This document shows positions 35,485-39,347 of a DNA stretch of 39,347 nucleotides, one piece after another (within the stretch, counting starts at the first letter, position 1; each line of letters opens with the position of its first letter). The notes under the pieces are model-generated. The model made no database searches and was not told where the DNA came from. It saw only the letters and a program-made list of their open reading frames with translations. Source of the stretch: a virus. Made by a program: the position numbers and the translations under genes. The DNA is taken from the IMG/VR virus record IMGVR_UViG_3300048929_000314, positions 1-39,347 of that record; one strand, 5' to 3'.

Positions 35485-37151
35485 GGTCGCTCACCTCGAG
35501 CGAGCCGCTCAGCCACCGCGTCGGCGGCCTTGGCGAGACCCTCGGCACGGGATGCCTCGGCGCTCTGCTGCAGCTTCCGCAGCCGCTCGGCGCGCTCGGC
35601 GTCCTTGCGGCGGTACTCGAGCTGCTCGGGCGTGGGCTGAGCCGGTGTCGGCGGCGCGACGACGACCGGCTCAGGAGCGGGCTCCTCGACTGGCTCGGGC
35701 TCGACCACCTCGACGGGTGCCTCCGTCCACGTCGGCGTCGGCGCAGCGTCGTACTCGAACGCGGGCGCCTGGCCGTAGTCGCCGTAGTAGGTGGCGGGCC
35801 CGACGTCTTCGGGCGGCGGCGGGAACTCCTCCGGGTCCGGCGGCGGCTCTTGATTCACACCGTGTGAATCGGAAGCCTGCGCATTCCCTGTCCACTCGTA
35901 GGCGATGTCCTGCTGGCCACCGTCGTCGAAGAAGGGGCCCTCCGAGGGCACGGTTTGTGGCTGCGGCGCGCTTTCCGCAGCAGCAGGGGCCGCTTCTAGG
36001 CTCTCCTGCTGGGGGGACGCACCCTCGGAGGGGGCTTTGATCTTACGCGGGGCTGGTGTCACCAGGCTGATCGCACCGCGGCGATCCCACGACAGCATGT
36101 CGCCGTCGGGAAAGACGCCGGTGATGCCCTTGAGGTCGTCGCGCGCCGACTTCTTCATGCCGTCGGCCAGGTTCGCGAGACGCCGACCCTCGGCGTATCG
36201 CTCCTTCGCCGAGATCAGGTCGGCCGCCGAGATCATCTGATCCTCGGTCGGCTCGTAGCCCGCCCAGCAGCGCATCCGCAGCGGGCACATGACCTTCGGC
36301 GAGAAGCAGAACGACGGCGCCTGGTCGCGCAGACCGAACACCTTGTGCATCTGGCCGAGGTCGGCGCCCTTGTCCAGGAACTCCTGGGCGGCCACGACCT
36401 GCTGGATGCGAACCTGCGCGATCTCGTAGAACAGGTCGATCTCCTCGGCAGAGATCTCGATCGCGATGAAGCCCTGGTAGTTGCCGCTGCGATCGTAGAA
36501 GACGAGCCGACCCTCGGCGCCCTCCGACAGGATCTCCGCCTGGATCGCGCCCTTCACATACGTCGCCACCTGGCAGAAGTAGTGCAGCTTCGCGAACCGG
36601 CTGAGCAGCCCGAGCGTCTCCTCGTACTCACCGCCGGACGTCGGGATCATGTGGTTGAACAGCAGGCCCTCGCGGCGCAGCGCAACCATCCGCGCGATGG
36701 CGACGGCGTTCTTGTCCATGTCGTAGAGAATCCCGCCGGCATCCGTCATCGACTTCAGGTCGGTGATTTGGTTGTCGTTCACGAAGATGACGTCGCTCGC
36801 ACCCGAGATGGACACTCCCCACTCGTCGAGCAGCGTGGTGATGCGCTGCTGCGTGACCGCGTCGAGGCGCTCGCCGAAGATCCGCTCGAGCTCGTCGCCC
36901 ATCACGGTGCCGACGTGCGCGGCTGTGGCCCACTCGGTCTCGTCGGCGACCAGCTCGGGCAGGTCCGTCTCAAACAGCCCGGCGCGCAGCAGCTCACGGC
37001 AGAAGCCGATGGCGCTGGGCCCGACCTGCGCCTGCTTGTTGCGCGGCTGGTTGTTGCGATCGGCGATGACCGCCTCGAGCAACCGCTCCTCGAGCGCTTC
37101 GTCGCGCCGTGCTTTGATCTCGATCTCTACGATCTCAGGCTGCTCGTCCAC
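35481..37151 (-). CDS. Cas4/RecB-like nuclease with long acidic Pro-rich tail, 556 aa
   Basis: PD-(D/E)XK nuclease of the RecB/Cas4 type. Motifs in order: C51 (IGFCRELL), H79 (ATAAHVGTVMG), D120 (SGASDVIF), D131-L-K133 (QITDLKS), QxxxY (FCQVATYVKG), and a late Cys group CFSPKVMCPLRMRC. With C51 these make four cysteines that can hold an iron-sulfur cluster as in Cas4 and AddB. Such enzymes resect DNA ends for annealing. Residues about 385-500 are Pro/Glu-rich and disordered, followed by a charged helix (YRRKDAERAERLRKLQQSAE), unusual for the family. Stands next to a Rad52-like gene, as exonuclease/annealase pairs do. Confidence 0.85.
   Translation of the reverse strand: MDEQPEIVEIEIKARRDEALEERLLEAVIADRNNQPRNKQAQVGPSAIGFCRELLRAGLFETDLPELVADETEWATAAHVGTVMGDELERIFGERLDAVTQQRITTLLDEWGVSISGASDVIFVNDNQITDLKSMTDAGGILYDMDKNAVAIARMVALRREGLLFNHMIPTSGGEYEETLGLLSRFAKLHYFCQVATYVKGAIQAEILSEGAEGRLVFYDRSGNYQGFIAIEISAEEIDLFYEIAQVRIQQVVAAQEFLDKGADLGQMHKVFGLRDQAPSFCFSPKVMCPLRMRCWAGYEPTEDQMISAADLISAKERYAEGRRLANLADGMKKSARDDLKGITGVFPDGDMLSWDRRGAISLVTPAPRKIKAPSEGASPQQESLEAAPAAAESAPQPQTVPSEGPFFDDGGQQDIAYEWTGNAQASDSHGVNQEPPPDPEEFPPPPEDVGPATYYGDYGQAPAFEYDAAPTPTWTEAPVEVVEPEPVEEPAPEPVVVAPPTPAQPTPEQLEYRRKDAERAERLRKLQQSAEASRAEGLAKAADAVAERLARGERP
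35852..35870. promoter_or_regulatory. AT-rich perfect palindrome inside the nuclease gene
   Basis: GATTCACAC-C-GTGTGAATC, two 9-bp arms around one base, in a region otherwise very GC-rich. It lies in the disordered-tail part of the coding sequence, where codon choice is free. Looks like a dimeric operator. Confidence 0.4.
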
Positions 37152-37287
37152 TGGGCTGCACCTCCTTCTCGTTCATCTGCTCGACGACGGCATTCGCCTC
37201 GTCGCGGTCGGTGTACTTCACGGCCAGGGTCTCGACGACCAGGCCACCGACGACGAACACGATGTGCTCGCCGTGCCGTTCCCACAT
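37135..37287 (-). CDS. Small hypothetical protein, 50 aa
   Basis: ATG 37287 overlaps the previous stop (TGATG); ends 17 nt inside the nuclease gene. Product begins MWERHGEHIVFVVGGLVVET and continues LAVKYTDRDEANAVVEQMNE, a beta hairpin followed by a helix. The pattern strand-strand-helix (with YTDRDEAN) occurs in many very small phage proteins. No function assigned. Confidence 0.6.
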   Translation of the reverse strand: MWERHGEHIVFVVGGLVVETLAVKYTDRDEANAVVEQMNEKEVQPSGRAA

Positions 37288-37499
37288 CAGTCGGCCTCGA
37301 CCTTCTCGAGACCTGCGTTCACCGCGCGAAGGATCGCCATCAGCACCCGCATCTCGCCGGACTGCGGGAGATCCTTCTCCTGGTCGGGGACGACGAACGT
37401 GTCCCAGACGTCCTTGACCATCGGCGCGGTCACCTCGAAGCCGGACGGTGCGACCAGCGGGATCGGGCACTCGAACGTCTTCGGCTCCTGGTCGGCCAT
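37287..37499 (-). CDS. Small hypothetical protein, 70 aa
   Basis: ATG 37499 on the TGATG overlap with the Rad52-like gene. Sequence FECPIPLVAPSGFEVTAPMV, then KDVWDTFVVPDQEKDLPQSG, then EMRVLMAILRAVNAGLEKVE: a short strand region and a C-terminal helix. Between annealing protein and nuclease, it may be an accessory to recombination, but it has no known motif. Confidence 0.6.
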   Translation of the reverse strand: MADQEPKTFECPIPLVAPSGFEVTAPMVKDVWDTFVVPDQEKDLPQSGEMRVLMAILRAVNAGLEKVEAD

Positions 37500-38191
37500 C
37501 AGCCCTGCACCCCCTGCTGCTCGTCGACCTTCATGCCCTGCTGCACGCGGTCCTTCCACTCCTCGCGGCCCTGCTGCATCTGCTGCTGGACGTCCTGGAA
37601 GTGGCTCTGCTGCGGCTGCTGCGGGGGCATCTGCTGCTGCGCCGGCGGCTGGTACTGCTGCTGCAGGCTCTGCCAGTAGCGCATTGCGCCGCCCGCCTGA
37701 TCGGGGGCAACGACCTCGCCGACGACGTCGGCGTACTGGCCGTCCTTGTTGTAGAGCGAGAGCCCGAAGCGGTTGCCCAGGAAGATGCAGCAGCGCTTTA
37801 GCGCGTCCGTCTCCGCCGACTTCATCGCCGCATCCGCGGACTCCGTCCAGTCGGGGAGTGTGCCGTCGGCGATGGCCGTCTCCTGGAAGACAGCGCCGAG
37901 CTGCAGGATCGTCAGCCGCACCGTGGCCTGGGCGGTGACCTTATGGTTCACCTTGTCCTTGTTGCTCGACTGTGCCTGCTCGACCGAGCGGATGATCTTC
38001 GAGTCGAGCACCTCGCTCGAGACGCCGCCATAGCCGAAGATCGTGATGAGGCTGGCCTTGACCGCCCAGCCCTCCATGTACGTGAGCGTGCTGCCACCCT
38101 GGCGACGGTTGTTCGTGCTGTTCGGATCGAGGAACTGAGCGAGCCAGTAGAGCTGGGCGTCGGACAGCGGCTGATAGGGACGTTCAGGCAT
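37499..38191 (-). CDS. Rad52-like single-strand annealing protein, 230 aa
   Basis: Anneals complementary single strands during phage recombination. Rad52-family features: LTYMEGWAVKASLITIFGYG followed by GVSSEVLDSK, an amphipathic strand run (VTAQATVRLTILQLGAVFQE), and the helix AAMKSAETDALKRCCIFLGN then RFGLSLY, the ExxAxxDAxKRxxxxxGxxFGxxLY signature. The last 60 residues are Gln/Pro-rich (QQQYQPPAQQQMPPQQPQQS) and end in a charged helix, a likely docking tail for SSB or the nuclease. Start ATG 38191 overlaps the gene before by 8 nt. Confidence 0.88.
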   Translation of the reverse strand: MPERPYQPLSDAQLYWLAQFLDPNSTNNRRQGGSTLTYMEGWAVKASLITIFGYGGVSSEVLDSKIIRSVEQAQSSNKDKVNHKVTAQATVRLTILQLGAVFQETAIADGTLPDWTESADAAMKSAETDALKRCCIFLGNRFGLSLYNKDGQYADVVGEVVAPDQAGGAMRYWQSLQQQYQPPAQQQMPPQQPQQSHFQDVQQQMQQGREEWKDRVQQGMKVDEQQGVQG

Positions 38192-38723
38192 TCGCGTTCT
38201 CCTTCCGTCGGCGCCGCATCGCGGCCGCCGAGCGATCGTTGGTACAGGTCCGGCAGCGACGCTTGTGGTCGCGCGTGGTGATCGTGTTCTCGGGTGTGTA
38301 GTCGTGCCCCTGCGGGCACTTCGTCTTCGCGGCGTTCGTGTCGCCGGTGACCGGCGGCCGCGAGGCTCGGTAGCAGATGGCGCAGCGGTAGCCGCCAGGG
38401 GCGCCAGGGGCCAGCTCGTTGCCCTCGTACGGGTGGCCGTTGCGGCAGTGCGTGCCGAGGGTGCGGCGCCCCTGGATGACGACGAACAGGAACGGGTTGA
38501 CGTTCCCGCGCACGCCGCTGCGGTCCCACATCCGCTCGTCCCACTCGAGCGGGCGGATGAGGATGTTGTGGAGGTGGCGGTGCAGGTCGATCGGGAGTCC
38601 GTCGACCAGCACCACCACCCGCTCCCGGCGTCCGTAGGCGAACGGCGGGAGGACGACCGGCTTGCTCGGATCTTCGAGCACCGCCTCCACGATGCTGGCC
38701 TCGACGTCGGGCGTGAGAATCAT
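38184..38723 (-). CDS. HNH-related zinc-finger protein, 179 aa
   Basis: Two tandem zinc-finger units: CRNGHPYEGNEL...YRCAIC and CPQGHDYTPENT...RRCRTC, the CxxGHxYxxxNx...RxCxxC module that usually ends phage HNH endonucleases. The N-terminal 100 residues keep traces of an HNH-like segment (VLVDGLPIDLHRHLHNILIR, GNVNPFLFVVIQG) but lack the usual His-Cys core, so it may be a derived or inactive HNH protein acting as a DNA-binding factor. ATGA overlap with the gene before. Confidence 0.65.
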   Translation of the reverse strand: MILTPDVEASIVEAVLEDPSKPVVLPPFAYGRRERVVVLVDGLPIDLHRHLHNILIRPLEWDERMWDRSGVRGNVNPFLFVVIQGRRTLGTHCRNGHPYEGNELAPGAPGGYRCAICYRASRPPVTGDTNAAKTKCPQGHDYTPENTITTRDHKRRCRTCTNDRSAAAMRRRRKENANA

Positions 38724-39142
38724 TCCGGGCTCACCAGCCGCATCACCATGTGAGCATCCGGGCCGAGACCCGGGTCGAACTCCTCGAGCTGCACGCTGTG
38801 GCCGTGCATCCAGACGTCGTACGACTCGAAGCGGTCCGGGTCTCCCCGGTGCTCAGCCTCAGTGAAGTTGGGCACGAGCCAGACGGTGGCCTGGGCAGCC
38901 ATGTCCATCTCGCCGTACTCGCCGTCGCGCGTGGGTTTCGACTCGAGGTGGAGTAGCGCACGACCCTGCAGCTTGCTCGCGACCGCCTGTGGCGGCTGGA
39001 CGTGCTCGGTCGTGGCGTAGCCGGCACGCTCGAGCGCGACGATCAGCTCCTCGGAGAGCCGGTCAGCCGAGACCTGCGAGCCGATGTCCGCGGCATCCGT
39101 GTTGTCGATCACGTCGTGGATGATCTGGGCGATGGACCTCAT
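38720..39142 (-). CDS. Hypothetical protein, 140 aa
   Basis: Start ATG 39142 on the ATGA overlap. Contains AQIIHDVIDNTDAADIGSQV, RLSEELIVALERAGYATTEH, then a strand-rich half (GRALLHLESKPTRDGEY, AAQATVWLVPNFTEAEHRGD, FDPGLGPDAHMVMRLVSPE). Mixed alpha/beta; no family recognised. By position it belongs to the early operon. Confidence 0.65.
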   Translation of the reverse strand: MRSIAQIIHDVIDNTDAADIGSQVSADRLSEELIVALERAGYATTEHVQPPQAVASKLQGRALLHLESKPTRDGEYGEMDMAAQATVWLVPNFTEAEHRGDPDRFESYDVWMHGHSVQLEEFDPGLGPDAHMVMRLVSPE

Positions 39143-39347
39143 AGCAGGTCATCCGGTGCGTCGATGTCGATGGACTTCGGATCGAACTCCACGCCGCCGA
39201 GCAGCCGGACGAAGTCGTCGAGCTCCATCGTCACGTAGGACTGACCGATCTGCAGCGCGCCCTTGCCGAGCCGCTTGTGAATGACGACGCCGATCCTGGC
39301 GCCGTCGTTGTCGGCCACGGGGCGGGCCGCCTTCACCCACACGGCGA
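39139..39347 (-). CDS. Hypothetical protein, partial (5' end cut off by window)
   Basis: The frame is open to the window edge. Visible part: VKAARPVADNDGARIGVVIH, KRLGKGALQIGQSYVTMELD, DFVRLLGGVEFDPKSIDIDA, PDDLL. A GTG codon at 39342 is the only possible start seen but it may be internal. Strands followed by a helix (YVTMELDDFVRLLGG). It ends on the ATGA overlap with the next gene. Confidence 0.6.
   Translation of the reverse strand, partial: AVWVKAARPVADNDGARIGVVIHKRLGKGALQIGQSYVTMELDDFVRLLGGVEFDPKSIDIDAPDDLL

Noticed and set aside
36345-37679. Plus-strand frame of 444 codons opposite the nuclease and Rad52-like genes
   Set aside because: Lies antisense to genes with clear catalytic motifs; the composition is shadow-like and it has no promoter or ribosome site.
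37499-38191. Rad52-like gene considered as RecT/Bet
   Set aside because: The TYMEGWAVKASLITIFG segment and the DALKRCCxxLGNRFGxxLY segment fit the Rad52 family better than RecT or Red-beta patterns.
1-39347. Signs of a temperate life cycle (integrase, immunity repressor, attachment site)
   Set aside because: No tyrosine or serine recombinase, Cro/CI-type pair or core-site repeat was recognised. The parS-like site alone does not show lysogeny, and the rest of the genome is not visible.

Overview
The window is a stretch of an actinobacteriophage genome, a tailed phage with a long non-contractile tail (siphovirus). DNA is strongly GC-rich, codons end mostly in G or C, genes are packed head to tail with ATGA, GTGA or TGATG overlaps, and several protein families (the Cys-rich head-to-tail adaptor, the major tail protein, the capsid maturation protease, the M23 endolysin) are the forms found in phages of Actinobacteria. 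A host in Microbacteriaceae such as Microbacterium is my best guess; this is an inference from codon style and gene families, not a database result. No integrase, repressor, transposase or CRISPR array was seen.

Positions 1-30486 are read rightward and hold the virion and lysis genes: a partial ribbon-helix-helix-like gene, a small gene, the terminase small subunit, two tiny genes, the terminase large subunit, a membrane protein, a tRNA region (Gln, Phe, then Tyr, Ser, Ser), portal, capsid maturation protease, a 54-residue gene, the major capsid protein with a built-in acidic N-terminal scaffold-like region, a second capsid-type protein with an Ig-like tail, an acidic HeH-domain protein, the major tail protein, fibre-like genes, head-tail connectors, the tail assembly chaperone with a -1 frameshift, the tape measure, four minor tail genes, an M23 endolysin and four small genes of which three have membrane segments (lysis candidates). 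The major tail protein lies upstream of the head-tail connectors, which is not the usual order.

A 16-bp hairpin at 30499-30536 separates this arm from a leftward arm (30508-39347). The leftward arm holds DNA metabolism and accessory genes: a Rad52-like annealing protein, a Cas4/RecB-like nuclease, an HNH nuclease, a protein with both halves of a Spo11/topoisomerase VI A subunit, a J-domain protein, a 2H phosphoesterase, a SLOG-family protein, and small membrane or zinc-binding proteins. Nearly every start codon here overlaps the stop codon of the gene before it, so the arm looks like one operon whose promoter lies to the right of the window.

Three things stand out. (1) Between gene 3744-4007 and tRNA-Tyr/tRNA-Ser/tRNA-Ser there is a leaderless 14-codon reading frame, MRSYSSYSSEAWPR, followed by two mutually exclusive hairpins, the second a proper intrinsic terminator. 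The peptide is rich in exactly the two amino acids carried by the three tRNAs behind the terminator. This has the layout of a ribosome-controlled attenuator for a phage tRNA operon. (2) A Spo11-like protein, a resection-type nuclease and a Rad52-like annealing protein sit in one operon, a possible break, resect and anneal module. (3) A 16-bp site matching the bacterial chromosomal parS consensus at 15 positions lies just upstream of the Spo11-like gene, with no ParB gene in the window.
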